Assembly (NCBI RefSeq): GCF_001414055.1
Contig: NZ_CP013002.1
Span: forward strand, 2,480,001 to 2,544,000
Reading direction: 5' to 3'
Source of the DNA: Caulobacter henricii
GTDB taxonomy: Bacteria; Pseudomonadota; Alphaproteobacteria; Caulobacterales; Caulobacteraceae
DNA length: 64,000 bases
The notes under the pieces were generated by a model that did no database searches, was not told the origin of the DNA, and worked only from the letters and a program-made list of their open reading frames with translations. Position 1 is the stretch's first letter, and every line of letters begins with the position of its first letter. The translations under genes and the position numbers were made by a program. Positions 9,547-18,743 of this stretch are shown here, in pieces.

Positions 9547-10170
9547 TCAGGCGAGGGTGAACCGCTTCTGGCTCCAGTAGCCATGGCCTTCATCCAGCAA
9601 CAGTCGCGCGCCCTTTTTCCGCAGCGAGCGGGCGATCATCCAGTTGAAGAAGCCGTGGGCCAGAACCAGCACGTCCTGGCCGCTCCCGGCCAGTTCAATC
9701 AGCAGATCAGCCGCCTGGTCGGCCCGGGCCTCCGCCTGGGCACGGGATTCCTGGCCGCTATGGTGGTTGAAGAACCACCACCAGAACCGGGCAAAAAAGC
9801 CCAGATGACTGGGCGACATGCTGATCCAGCCCGGCCAGGGCGGTGGCGGCAGGGGGGCCTCGACAAAAAGCGGGTCCGTCGCAAAGGCCCGGCTTCCACA
9901 GACGGCCTGTGCGGTTTCAATCGAGCGTCGGCGGGTGGAGGCGATGAGGGTGCCGGCCGTCCGACCGATCTCGATGAGGGACGATGGCGGCGTCTGGCCT
10001 GTCTTCAGCCCGCCCACCTCATAAAGCGCCCACCACTCCCCATAGGCCTTGGCATTCAGCCTAACGCTGCGCGACAGGGCCGGTTCGCCGTGGCGGGCCA
10101 GGGTGATGAGGCCCGAACGTGCGGGCCTGACCCCGGCGAGGCTTTGGTCGGCGTTGCTTGCGTCGGCCAT
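9547..10170 (-). CDS. Histidine phosphatase family protein
   Basis: 207 aa from ATG at 10170. Phosphoglycerate-mutase-like fold: the catalytic RHG motif is ITLARHGEPALS (about residue 25), and the second histidine is in VLVLAHGFFN (about 168). Tryptophan-rich middle segment (FFARFWWWFFNHH) is unusual. An upstream extension to 10479 would overlap the next gene and is rejected. Substrate unknown. It lies downstream of the HDAC-like gene on the same strand, 35 bp apart. Confidence 0.83.
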   Translation of the reverse strand: MADASNADQSLAGVRPARSGLITLARHGEPALSRSVRLNAKAYGEWWALYEVGGLKTGQTPPSSLIEIGRTAGTLIASTRRRSIETAQAVCGSRAFATDPLFVEAPLPPPPWPGWISMSPSHLGFFARFWWWFFNHHSGQESRAQAEARADQAADLLIELAGSGQDVLVLAHGFFNWMIARSLRKKGARLLLDEGHGYWSQKRFTLA

Positions 10171-10205
10171 GTTCCAGAGAGAGCGACGGCAGACCGTCGA
10201 TCCCT

Positions 10206-11126
10206 TTACTCCTCCTGCAGAGCGCTGACATGCGCGGCGGCCGAGCGCCCCAGCGCCTGGAGGTCGTAGCCGCCCTCGAGCGAGGAAACAATACGGCCCC
10301 GCGAGCGGGCATTGGCGACCGAGACAATGGCCCGGGTCGCCCAGGCGAAATCCTCGGCTTCCAGGTTCTGGGCCGAAAGCGGATCGCGGACATGGGCGTC
10401 GAATCCGGCCGAAACCAGGATCAGGTCCGGCGAAAAGCCGTCCACCAGATCCATCAACCCCTCGAATCGCCCTCGCCAAATCTCGCGGGCGGCATTGGGC
10501 GCGACGATGGCATTGGCGATATTGCCCAGGCCCGTTTCGGACGGATCGCCGGTGCCCGGATAGAGGGGCGACTGGTGGATCGACGCGAAAAAGACGGTCG
10601 GGTCGTGCTCAAACGCCGCCTGGGTGCCGTTGCCGTGGTGAACATCGAAGTCGATGATGGCCACCCGGCCCAGACCTGAGGCCTGGGCTACTCGCGCGGC
10701 AACGGCGACGTTGGAGAAAACGCAAAAGCCCATGGCCACGCCCGGCTCGGCATGATGGCCCGGCGGCCGCACGGCGCAGAAGGCCCGCCTCCCCTGGCCT
10801 GAGGCGACCTGGCGAACGGCCGAAACTGCCGCCCCGGCGGCGCGTCGTGCCGCGACCAGGCTTCCGGGGGTCAGGATGGTGTCCGGATCCAGGGCATGCC
10901 GACCAGCCTGGGGGGCCACGGCCAGCACCTTGTCGACAAAGGCCTGAGGATGCACCAGGGCCAGGTCCGCAAGGTCGACCAGCGGGGCATCGTGAGCTTC
11001 CAGGTCGAGGGTGGCGTCGTCGCCCAGGGCGTCGATCACGGCCTGCAGGCGCTCCGGACGCTCGGCGTGGCCGTCACCCGGCCGATGGTCGAGCATGTCA
11101 GGATGGGTGAACAGGGAGACGCTCAT
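10206..11126 (-). CDS. Histone deacetylase family protein (acetylpolyamine amidohydrolase-like)
   Basis: 306 aa. Zinc-dependent class II HDAC fold: RPPGHHAEPGVAMGFCVFSNVAVAA carries the two active-site histidines, and IIDFDVHHGNGTQ plus SAGFDAHVRDPL supply the zinc-binding Asp/His/Asp set; SLEGGYDL near the C-terminus is the usual last motif. Bacterial members deacetylate polyamines or small acetylated molecules. Divergent from the GNAT acetyltransferase gene 63 bp away, a pairing that could oppose acetylation and deacetylation, but this is only inference. Confidence 0.93.
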   Translation of the reverse strand: MSVSLFTHPDMLDHRPGDGHAERPERLQAVIDALGDDATLDLEAHDAPLVDLADLALVHPQAFVDKVLAVAPQAGRHALDPDTILTPGSLVAARRAAGAAVSAVRQVASGQGRRAFCAVRPPGHHAEPGVAMGFCVFSNVAVAARVAQASGLGRVAIIDFDVHHGNGTQAAFEHDPTVFFASIHQSPLYPGTGDPSETGLGNIANAIVAPNAAREIWRGRFEGLMDLVDGFSPDLILVSAGFDAHVRDPLSAQNLEAEDFAWATRAIVSVANARSRGRIVSSLEGGYDLQALGRSAAAHVSALQEE

Positions 11127-11189
11127 GCCCTATAGCTATCGCAGGCTGGTATTGGACGAAACAGGGCGATCGCGGTTATCAGGAGCGAT

Positions 11190-11702
11190 ATGAGCCTTTC
11201 CCTCCGACGCGCCACGATCGACGACGCCGACACAGTTTCCAGCCTGGGTGCCCGCACCTTCGCCGAAACCTTCGACTATCTCTATCCGCCCGAGGATCTG
11301 GAGACCTTCCTGGCCTATGCCTATGGCCTGGAGCGGACGCGCAACGACCTGGCTCACCCCGACAAGGCCACCTGGCTGCTGGAAGATGACGGCGAGGCGA
11401 TTGGCTATGCGACCGCCGGTCCCTGCGATCTGCCCCATGGTGACGTCCGGCCGGACGATGGGGAACTGAAGCGGATCTATGTGCTCAAGGACCATCAGGG
11501 CGGCGGCAAGGGATCGATGCTGCTGAACGCCGCCCTCGACTGGCTGGAGAAGGACGGGCCCCGCCCTCTGTGGATCGGCGTGTGGTCCGAGAACTTCGGG
11601 GCCCAACGACTCTATGGGCGACTGGGATTTGACAAGGTCGGCGAGTACTTCTTCCCGGTCGGAGAGACCCGCGACCTGGAGTTCATTCTGCGGCGAGGCT
11701 GA
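11190..11702 (+). CDS. GNAT family N-acetyltransferase
   Basis: 170 aa. Acetyl-CoA binding fold: LKRIYVLKDHQGGGKGSMLLNAALDWL contains the Q/RxxGxG/A pyrophosphate-binding loop (HQGGGKG, about 108-114), and the C-terminal WIGVWSENFGAQRLYGRLGFDKVGEY is typical of the family. Substrate not predictable. Divergent from the HDAC-like gene. Followed by a small hairpin (gggacg-gttg-cgtccc, about 11753-11768) with a weak T stretch. Confidence 0.9.
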   Translation: MSLSLRRATIDDADTVSSLGARTFAETFDYLYPPEDLETFLAYAYGLERTRNDLAHPDKATWLLEDDGEAIGYATAGPCDLPHGDVRPDDGELKRIYVLKDHQGGGKGSMLLNAALDWLEKDGPRPLWIGVWSENFGAQRLYGRLGFDKVGEYFFPVGETRDLEFILRRG

Positions 11703-11817
11703 GGCCCTGCGGCCTTTTGGCCAGACTGCTGATCGTCCTTCTGAACGGATGCAGGGACGGTTGCGTCCCGTTTAAGAACGCTCCACACTCCGAACAACTG
11801 TTCGAAAGTGTGCGCCG

Positions 11818-12996
11818 ATGTTCCTTCGCTTCTTCTCCGAACTGCGCCAGGCCAAGGTGCCGGTGAGCCTCCGCGAGTACCTGATGCTCATGGAGGCCCT
11901 CGACAAGGACGTGATCGACCGCTCGGTCGAGGATTTCTATTTCCTGTCCCGCGCCAGCCTGGTGAAGGACGAAAAGAACCTCGACAAGTTCGACCGCGTG
12001 TTCAGCCACGTGTTCAAGGGACTGGAATCGGTCAGCGACGGCATCGCTGCGGATATTCCCGAGGAATGGCTGAAAGCCCTGACCGAGAAGTTCCTGACCG
12101 ATGAGGAGAAGGCGGCCATCGAGGCCATGGGCGGCTTCGAAAAGCTCATGGAGACCCTGCAGGAACGCCTGAAGGAACAGAAAAAGCGCCACGAGGGCGG
12201 CAACAAGATGATCGGCTCGGGCGGCACCAGCCCGTTCGGCAACAACGGCTACAATCCCGAGGGCGTCCGCATCGGCCAGGACAAGAGTCGTCATGGCCGG
12301 GCCGTGAAGGTCTGGGACAAGCGCGAATACAAGAACCTCGATGACAGCGTCGAACTGGGGACCCGCAACATCAAGGTCGCCCTGCGTCGTCTGCGCAAGT
12401 TTGCCCGCGAAGGCGCCGCTGAGGAACTGGACCTGAACGGCACTATCCGTGGGACGGCCGAAAAGGGCTATCTCGACATCCAGCTACGGCCCGAGCGGCG
12501 CAACAAGATCAAGGTGCTGCTGTTTTTCGACATCGGCGGTTCGATGGACGGCCACATCAAGCTCTGCGAGGAGCTGTTCAGTGCCGCCAAGACCGAATTC
12601 AAGAACCTGGAGTTCTACTATTTCCACAACTGCCTCTATGAGGCCGTCTGGAAGGACAATCGCCGCCGGCAGGTCGAAAAGATCCCGACCTGGGATGTGC
12701 TCCACAAGTTCCCCAGCGACTACAAGGTCATCTTTGTCGGTGACGCCACGATGAGCCCCTATGAGATCACCTATCCGGGCGGCAGCGTCGAGCACTGGAA
12801 CGAGGAGCCGGGTGCCATCTGGATGCAGCGCGTGGCCGACATCTATCAGAGCGCCATCTGGTTGAACCCGACCCCCGAACGGCACTGGGACTACACCCAG
12901 TCGATCGGGGTGATGAAGACCCTGATGAATGACCGCATGTACCCTTTGACCATCGAGGGCCTCGACAAGGCCATGCGCGAATTGGTCCGGGCCTGA
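11818..12996 (+). CDS. CoxE-like VWA domain protein
   Basis: 392 aa. The N-terminus MFLRFFSELRQAKVPVSLREYLMLMEAL is characteristic of VWA proteins of the CoxE type. A helical middle precedes a C-terminal von Willebrand A domain beginning KVLLFFDIGGSMDGHIKLCEELFSA; the MIDAS motif is DIGGS rather than the usual DxSxS, so the second position group is altered. Relatives act with a MoxR AAA+ ATPase in metal insertion or complex assembly, but no moxR gene is adjacent here. Exact target unknown. Confidence 0.88.
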   Translation: MFLRFFSELRQAKVPVSLREYLMLMEALDKDVIDRSVEDFYFLSRASLVKDEKNLDKFDRVFSHVFKGLESVSDGIAADIPEEWLKALTEKFLTDEEKAAIEAMGGFEKLMETLQERLKEQKKRHEGGNKMIGSGGTSPFGNNGYNPEGVRIGQDKSRHGRAVKVWDKREYKNLDDSVELGTRNIKVALRRLRKFAREGAAEELDLNGTIRGTAEKGYLDIQLRPERRNKIKVLLFFDIGGSMDGHIKLCEELFSAAKTEFKNLEFYYFHNCLYEAVWKDNRRRQVEKIPTWDVLHKFPSDYKVIFVGDATMSPYEITYPGGSVEHWNEEPGAIWMQRVADIYQSAIWLNPTPERHWDYTQSIGVMKTLMNDRMYPLTIEGLDKAMRELVRA

Positions 12997-13230
12997 AGAC
13001 GTCCGCGAAACCAAGCCCCTATTCTCCCCCTCCCCAGCTTGGGAACCAAGCCACATGCAGACCGGCGGCCCGGCAGGTGGCGGTCGCCGGACCGCGCTGT
13101 CCAAGGCGTCCCGCAGCGTTGAGCCAAACTGTCAGACGCGCCAGCATTTCGTCAGGTCGCGGTCCATCTTGACGCTTGCGCCAATTTCGAACGCCCGTAA
13201 GACTTCCCCACGGGTAAAGGGGAAATCGTA

Positions 13231-13914
13231 GTGAGTCCGACCACCGACGCCGCCGTCTCGCCTCTTCTGACTGAAGGGGTAGCCGAGGCCGCCGAGACTG
13301 AAGCCGCCACCAAGAACCTGGTGTTTGTTGCCGCCGAGCGGCTCTTCGCCCTGCATGGCTTCCAGAACGTTTCGGTCCGCGACATTACGGCTGCGGCCGG
13401 CGTGAACCTGGCCTCAGTGAACTATCACTTCGGATCGAAGGACGCCCTGCTGCTGGAGATCTTCCGGCGGCGCACGGCGGAACTGAACCGCGAACGGGCC
13501 CGCATGCTGCACGAGGCCAATGACCGCCACGCCGGCAAGCCAACCGTGCGCGACGTTCTGGCCGCCCTGCTGACCCCGCCCCTGCGTTGGCTGGCCCCCG
13601 ATCACGAGCGCCGGATCTCGCTGCAGTTCCTGATCCGGGCGCGCAGCGAGGGTACCGACGATATCCGTCAGATCCTGAAAACCGATGTCTCTCACCTGCG
13701 ACGTTTTTCTGACGCCCTGCTGATCGCTCGGCCGGACCTGTCGCCGGAAGACGTCTACTGGCGCCTGCACTTCACGCTCGGCATGCTGCACAATAATCGC
13801 TTCGCCGAGTTTGATCGCCTGAACGTCCTGTCAGAAGGCACCACCAGTGAGGGCGATGTCGTCGCCCTTTTGGCACGCATGCTCGCCTTCGCCGAGGCGG
13901 GCTTCGCAGCCTAG
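13231..13914 (+). CDS. TetR family transcriptional regulator
   Basis: 227 aa with a GTG start preceded by AAAGGGGA about 8 bases upstream. The N-terminal TetR helix-turn-helix is clear (AAERLFALHGFQNVSVRDITAAAGVNLASVNYHFGSKDALLLEIF, about 32-76). The C-terminal ligand domain is unlike any I can name. It is not next to a transporter or enzyme in obvious divergent orientation, so its regulon cannot be guessed. The 234-bp gap before it shows no gene. Confidence 0.92.
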   Translation: MSPTTDAAVSPLLTEGVAEAAETEAATKNLVFVAAERLFALHGFQNVSVRDITAAAGVNLASVNYHFGSKDALLLEIFRRRTAELNRERARMLHEANDRHAGKPTVRDVLAALLTPPLRWLAPDHERRISLQFLIRARSEGTDDIRQILKTDVSHLRRFSDALLIARPDLSPEDVYWRLHFTLGMLHNNRFAEFDRLNVLSEGTTSEGDVVALLARMLAFAEAGFAA

Positions 13915-14092
13915 GATTTGGCCCGCCGACCCGCGACTTGCCCGGGGAGAGGGGCCAGACCGTCGCCCGGAAAACCGGCGCAAACACAATTTAACATTCT
14001 TAACAGGCGATCGGCCTGTACAGGCGTCACACAGATAAGCATAAGTTAATGTGCTTGCTGGGGGACGCGAGCGAAAGGGGACGTTCGGATCG

Positions 14093-14944
14093 ATGCGGGG
14101 GTCTGTCATCATCAAGGGCGCGCTGGTCGCGGCCGGGTTGGGAGTGGTCGCTACGACCGCCACCGCCCTGTCGACTCAAGCACCTGCGCCCTATGATGGG
14201 ACACTGACCCTGGCCGGCGGTGAAGCCGCCATCGATCCGGACGCCCCGATTGCCACGGCGCGCTATGGTGACGCGCCGCGCCGGCCCGCAGCAGCCGTTT
14301 CCGAAGCCCTTCCCCCCTCGCCCATCGATCTGGCCGGAGCGGTTGCACCTTTGGCCGGCGGCCCGGCGATAACGGCCGTCGCTGCGCCGGCCCAGGTCAC
14401 CCAGATTGCATCCGCCGCCGAGGCTCGCCCCAAGCCTGCCATTCAGACGCTCGCCGAGCCGCGCCAGCCGGTGCGGACCACGACCGTGGCAGTGGCCGAT
14501 TCGCGCCCGCCGGCACTTTCCCTCTCTCGCTCCAAGGCCGGGCGTATCCCGATGGTCAAGGTCGAGGACATCGATATCCAGCCGTTCGGGTCGGCCTATG
14601 AGCCCTCGACCATGCAGCGGTTGTCGGTGAACGCCTCTGCCCTGATGGGCAAGATGAGCGGCGTCGCCCAGGATCCCCGAAGGGGGCGTTGGGTGTTGTT
14701 TGCCGCCAGTTCCGGCCAGGCCCTGAGCTGGAATGTTATCCGCAGCTCCATTGACGGCTGGCGGGGCTCCGGCTGGTCGCAGGAACGTCTGACGCGGTTC
14801 GGCACCCACCAGGTCGGTATCGGCTGGCGGAAGAACGGCAAGCAACTGTCGCTGAGCGCCACGCGCCGCAAGCTGCAGGCCGAGGCCTATTCAGACCGTG
14901 ATATGGTTTACGGCCTGACGCTCTCGATCAAGCCCAAGCGCTGA
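14093..14944 (+). CDS. Secreted protein of unknown function
   Basis: 283 aa from ATG 14093; 14 extra codons upstream (to 14051) are possible but would bury the signal peptide. The N-terminus (MRGSVIIKGALVAAGLGVVATTATALS) is a signal peptide or anchor. A low-complexity Ala/Pro region (about 30-165) is followed by a more conserved-looking C-terminal domain of about 110 residues rich in Trp/Gly/Ser (SWNVIRSSIDGWRGSGWSQ, HQVGIGWRKNGKQLSLSATRRK) with an alternating pattern suggestive of beta strands. I do not recognise the family. Confidence 0.75.
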   Translation: MRGSVIIKGALVAAGLGVVATTATALSTQAPAPYDGTLTLAGGEAAIDPDAPIATARYGDAPRRPAAAVSEALPPSPIDLAGAVAPLAGGPAITAVAAPAQVTQIASAAEARPKPAIQTLAEPRQPVRTTTVAVADSRPPALSLSRSKAGRIPMVKVEDIDIQPFGSAYEPSTMQRLSVNASALMGKMSGVAQDPRRGRWVLFAASSGQALSWNVIRSSIDGWRGSGWSQERLTRFGTHQVGIGWRKNGKQLSLSATRRKLQAEAYSDRDMVYGLTLSIKPKR

Positions 14945-15013
14945 TCTGCCGGGCCGTTTTCGGCAAGTCGGCGGCCGTAGGCTCTGCGTCCCGGCCACCG
15001 CTTATCCCTTAGA

Positions 15014-16075
15014 CTAGCCCCGGGCGGCCGCGATGCGTGCCCTGGCGATCTGGTCGGCCACGAGATTGGCCGGACGCTTTTCAGCGATCGACTGGTCAAT
15101 GACCTCGCCCAGAGTCTGGGCCAGGCGGTCCAGCTTCGTAGCAACCCACTGACCGTCAAAGCTGCCGCCCGCTTCGAGGGCGCGAATTTCGGCCGCGACA
15201 TTGATGATGCCGCCGCCATTGATGACATAGTCCGGCGCATAGAGGAGGCCGCGGTCAAACACCGCCTGGCCGATCATGGCGTCGGCCAGCTGGTTGTTGG
15301 CCCCGCCGGCGATGACCTTGACCTTCAGGCGCGGCAGGGTCGCGGCGGAAATTGCACCGCCCAGGGCGCAGGGCGCAAAGACATCAGCCTCGACATCAAA
15401 AATGGCGTCGGTCGGCACGATGGTGGCACCGGTCTTGGCGGCAACCTCGTTCAGAGCGGTCTGGTTGACGTCGGCGATGGTCAGAACCGCGCCGGCGGCA
15501 TGCAGCTTCTCAGCCAGGTAGGCCCCCACATGGCCCACCCCCTGGATGGCGACGCGCACACCGGTCAGATCGCGCTGCAGAGCGCGCTCGACGCAAAGGC
15601 GGACGCCCCGGAACACGCCCTCGGCAGTGACGGGCGAGGGGTCGCCCGAGGCGGCCGCATGGCCTTCGAGGCCGGCGACATAACGAGTGGTCTTGCGGGT
15701 GCTTTCCAGATCAGACGGCGAGACGCCGACGTCCTCGGCGGTCCAGTACTGGCCGTTCAGGCTGTCGACCGCGCGGCCGAAGGCCTCGAACAGCTCCGGC
15801 GTCTTCTGGCTGCGGCTGTCACCGATGATGACGGCCTTGCCGCCGCCGAAGTCGAGGTCGGCCATGGCGTTCTTGAACGACATGCCGCGCGACAGGCGCA
15901 GAGCATCCGTCAGGGCGGCCTGGCTGCTGGTGTAGTCCCACATGCGGCAGCCGCCTGCGGCGGGGCCCCGGACGGTCGAGTGAACGGCGATAATGGACTT
16001 CAGACCGGTTTTTTCGTCGAAGAAGGTATGGACGCCTTCATGTCCCTCGAAATCGGGGGAATCGAACAAGGTCAT
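15014..16075 (-). CDS. Glu/Leu/Phe/Val dehydrogenase family protein (leucine dehydrogenase-like)
   Basis: 353 aa. Oxidative deamination of an amino acid with NAD. The N-terminal dimerisation domain has the family lysine in DLDFGGGKAVIIGD (about 80) and the GPAAGGCRMW substrate region. The Rossmann domain shows VAIQGVGHVGAYLAEKL (about 178). The length and GGCRMW sequence fit leucine/valine dehydrogenases better than glutamate dehydrogenase. Monocistronic by position. Confidence 0.9.
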   Translation of the reverse strand: MTLFDSPDFEGHEGVHTFFDEKTGLKSIIAVHSTVRGPAAGGCRMWDYTSSQAALTDALRLSRGMSFKNAMADLDFGGGKAVIIGDSRSQKTPELFEAFGRAVDSLNGQYWTAEDVGVSPSDLESTRKTTRYVAGLEGHAAASGDPSPVTAEGVFRGVRLCVERALQRDLTGVRVAIQGVGHVGAYLAEKLHAAGAVLTIADVNQTALNEVAAKTGATIVPTDAIFDVEADVFAPCALGGAISAATLPRLKVKVIAGGANNQLADAMIGQAVFDRGLLYAPDYVINGGGIINVAAEIRALEAGGSFDGQWVATKLDRLAQTLGEVIDQSIAEKRPANLVADQIARARIAAARG

Positions 16076-16134
16076 GCCGCAGGTCTCGCCTCAGACAGAA
16101 GAATGCGCCGGGGTGTACGCTGACAGGCCTGCGC

Positions 16135-17172
16135 TCACAACCCCGAAGGCTTCTCCGGTGACGTCTGAGCCAAGGCTTCCATGATCTTGACGCTGGCCGG
16201 GATCGGCGGCGCGCCCGATGGCCAGGGTTTGGCGGGGTCGTTCAGGAAGCTCTGGGCGTCGCGCCAGACGGTCGCCGCCTGCCGGTCGACGAGCAACAGG
16301 TGCCAGCCTTTGGCATAGCAGGCCGTGCGGTGTTGAGGGCTCAGCCTGGCTGCGGCCTCGATCGTGGGTTGCTTGGGAATGATGTGGTCATTGACCCCAT
16401 AGAACCAGGCCGTCGGGACCTTGATCCTGTCGGTCGAGCGCCAGGCCTGCTCCATCAGGCCGACCAGGCCGAAAATCGTGTCGGAGCGCGCGCCCCAGAT
16501 CATTAGCGGGTCCCTGCCCATGCGGCGCAGTTCGTCGACATTGTCCGTGGGCATGACCTTGCGCACCAGCCAGTCCGGTGGCTCGACCACCCAGCCCCCC
16601 ACCATGTGGGCGCTGACCCACAGACTGGCCCGATTGGGCAGGGGCTGCTCGGACCAGCCCCAGACGGCGGGCGCGAACAGCAGCAGGCGATCGACGGGCG
16701 GCGGCTCGGGATCGGTCATGGCGGCGATCGCCAGTCCGCCGCCCATGCTGATGCCGGCCAAGGCGATCTTCGCGCCCGGATGTCGCTCGCGAACTAGGGC
16801 CACGCAGGTGCGCACATCCTCGATCACCACCCCGACCGGTGCCCAGATCCCTCGCTCGGGCGACCGGCCAAAGCCGCGCACATCGAAGGCGTAGGTGGCG
16901 ATCCCCTGCCCGGCCCACCATTCGGCAGCCAGATGATAGGCCTTGGAATAGTCGTTCATGCCGTGCAGCCCGACGATCACCCATTCAGGCTCAGCCTGAG
17001 CCGGCAGCCAGGTTCGCAAACCCAGCCGCGCGCCGTCGAAACTGACGAAATCCTCGCCCTCGAAGCGCGGGCCGCGAAACCCTAGCGGCCCCAGGTCCAG
17101 CCTCTGGGTCAGGGGTGTACAGCCGCCCAGCGCGGCGGCGGAGGCGGTGAGGATCAGGCTTCGGCGGTTCAT
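16135..17172 (-). CDS. Alpha/beta hydrolase lipoprotein (monoacylglycerol lipase-like)
   Basis: 345 aa from ATG at 17172, overlapping the upstream stop by ATGA. N-terminus MNRRSLILTASAAALGGC has a lipobox (LGGC), so it is probably anchored in a membrane. The hydrolase core shows the oxyanion region GLHGMNDYSKAYH, the nucleophile elbow LAGISMGGGLA (Ser about 160) and late His/Asp candidates (GVNDHIIPK; KGWHLLLVDR). Resembles lysophospholipases; substrate unproven. Co-transcribed with the uracil-DNA glycosylase-like gene. Confidence 0.88.
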   Translation of the reverse strand: MNRRSLILTASAAALGGCTPLTQRLDLGPLGFRGPRFEGEDFVSFDGARLGLRTWLPAQAEPEWVIVGLHGMNDYSKAYHLAAEWWAGQGIATYAFDVRGFGRSPERGIWAPVGVVIEDVRTCVALVRERHPGAKIALAGISMGGGLAIAAMTDPEPPPVDRLLLFAPAVWGWSEQPLPNRASLWVSAHMVGGWVVEPPDWLVRKVMPTDNVDELRRMGRDPLMIWGARSDTIFGLVGLMEQAWRSTDRIKVPTAWFYGVNDHIIPKQPTIEAAARLSPQHRTACYAKGWHLLLVDRQAATVWRDAQSFLNDPAKPWPSGAPPIPASVKIMEALAQTSPEKPSGL

Positions 17173-17750
17173 GCGGCCAGAATGCCCGCCACGCGCTGGC
17201 GAAGATAGGGCGTGACCTCGGCCTCGAACCACGGATTGCGCTTGAGCCAGGCGGTGTTGCGCCACGAGGGATGCGGCAAGGGCAGGATGGTCGGCCCGAA
17301 GGTTCGCCAGGCCGCGACCGTTTCGGTCATGGTCCTGCCGGTCCGCTCCTCCAGCGCCCAGGCCTGGGCGTAACTGCCCACCAGCAGGGTCAGCTCGACC
17401 TTCGGCAACTGCTCCAGGAGTTGCCGCCGCCAAAGCGCCGCGCAGCGCGGCGGCGGCGGATAGTCACCGCCCTTGGGATTGGTCCCCGGAAAGCAGAAGG
17501 CCATGGCCGCAACGCCGATCTCGGGCCGGCCATAGAAGGTTTCGCGGTCGAGCCCCATCCACTGGCGCAGGCGCACGCCGGACGGGTCGTTGAACGGCAG
17601 GCCGGTCTCGTGGACGAGTCGCCCCGGGGCCTGGCCGCAGATCAGGATGCGCGTCTCGGGTCGCACCCGAACCACCGGCCGGGGCACATGCGGCAGGTAA
17701 GGCGCGCAGGCGCGACAGGCGGCGATATCGGCGAGGACGGTGTCGAGCAT
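17169..17750 (-). CDS. Uracil-DNA glycosylase family protein
   Basis: 193 aa. UDG-fold: motif I is ILICGQAPGRLVHETGLPFNDPSG (about 33-56), with the ICGQAPG catalytic loop typical of the small UDG-like family and FCFPGTNPKGGDYPPPPRCA; motif II is LPLPHPSWRNTAWLKRNPWF. An N-terminal CRAC pair plus a further Cys in PRC could belong to a partial iron-sulfur site, but a full four-Cys cluster is not evident. Activity on uracil is inferred from the family. Confidence 0.87.
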   Translation of the reverse strand: MLDTVLADIAACRACAPYLPHVPRPVVRVRPETRILICGQAPGRLVHETGLPFNDPSGVRLRQWMGLDRETFYGRPEIGVAAMAFCFPGTNPKGGDYPPPPRCAALWRRQLLEQLPKVELTLLVGSYAQAWALEERTGRTMTETVAAWRTFGPTILPLPHPSWRNTAWLKRNPWFEAEVTPYLRQRVAGILAA

Positions 17751-17794
17751 GTCTGGCGAGGTCTGAGCGGCGGGTGGGGCGAACAGGCCGAGCC

Positions 17795-18709
17795 CTAGCC
17801 AACCGCCCAGAACAGATCGGCCAGCCTATAGCCGGCCGAGGCGACGCGAGCCTCAGACACGCTGCGGGCCCGGACCACATAGGACTCTGACAGCAGCGGT
17901 GCGTCGTCGGGCGAGCGTCCCGCCAGCAGCCGCCCACCGTCATAGGCCAGGGACCTGGCCAGAACACGACTTTGCGTGACCCAGCCCAGGTAGGCCATCT
18001 GGCTGTCATGGTTGTCGCGCGGAACTGTGGATCGCGGATGCATTGCCGCTATCTCGCGGGCCAGGGCTTCGGAGCCGACCTCTCTCGAGCCAGGACGATC
18101 GACGATCCCGTCCCAGGTGTCGTGCAGGGTGTTTGGCGGTGCCTCCGGGCTTTTACGAACCCAGGCGATGGACCCGGCGCGGTCGCTTTTGGGAAAGGTC
18201 ATCGATAGCCAATGCCCACCGTGCAGGGGCTGGTGCATGTCGCCGACGATGTGCATGACCCAGCACAGAGCGACAGCGCGCTGGGCATTGGGCGCGCCCC
18301 TGTCCCGGGCCAGGGCCAGATTCGATCCAAAGGCCTGGTCGGCCTTGCCCACCGTGATCGGAAGGGCCCACCCCCAGGGCGTGACCAGCTTCAGGGCGTA
18401 GTGCCAGTCGGGCCGGTCGAAGGGCCCGTTGCGGATATCGTCTGGCCAGCGCGCCATCAGGGCAAACAGCCGCCGCTCCCGGGCTGGGCCACTCAGTCCC
18501 GCCAATTGCTGGTCGAACCGGGCCCGGTCGGGATGGTCGCGCATGATCGCCAGAATGTCCGTCACGGCCTGCGGATGCTCGGCCTTCAGGGTGTCATAGG
18601 CGATGTAGCCCGTCGCCATGTGGCCCTGGTCGTTCCAGGCCAGGGCCGGCGCAGGCGCGGCGAGCGCCAGGCACAGTACTGCCAGTGTCGTCGCTCGCCA
18701 CGTTTTCAT
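17795..18709 (-). CDS. S1/P1 family zinc nuclease
   Basis: 304 aa. The signal peptide (MKTWRATTLAVLCLALAAPAPALA) ends immediately before WNDQGH; in S1/P1 nucleases the mature N-terminal Trp is itself a zinc ligand, so the cleavage site is meaningful. Further metal ligands: RFDQ/HYAL region and HIVGDMHQPLHGGH (about 155). Probably a periplasmic or secreted single-strand nuclease/3'-nucleotidase. Single gene by context. Confidence 0.92.
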   Translation of the reverse strand: MKTWRATTLAVLCLALAAPAPALAWNDQGHMATGYIAYDTLKAEHPQAVTDILAIMRDHPDRARFDQQLAGLSGPARERRLFALMARWPDDIRNGPFDRPDWHYALKLVTPWGWALPITVGKADQAFGSNLALARDRGAPNAQRAVALCWVMHIVGDMHQPLHGGHWLSMTFPKSDRAGSIAWVRKSPEAPPNTLHDTWDGIVDRPGSREVGSEALAREIAAMHPRSTVPRDNHDSQMAYLGWVTQSRVLARSLAYDGGRLLAGRSPDDAPLLSESYVVRARSVSEARVASAGYRLADLFWAVG

Positions 18710-18743
18710 GCCGCGTCCTCCCGAGGGTAGACCCGACCCTACA

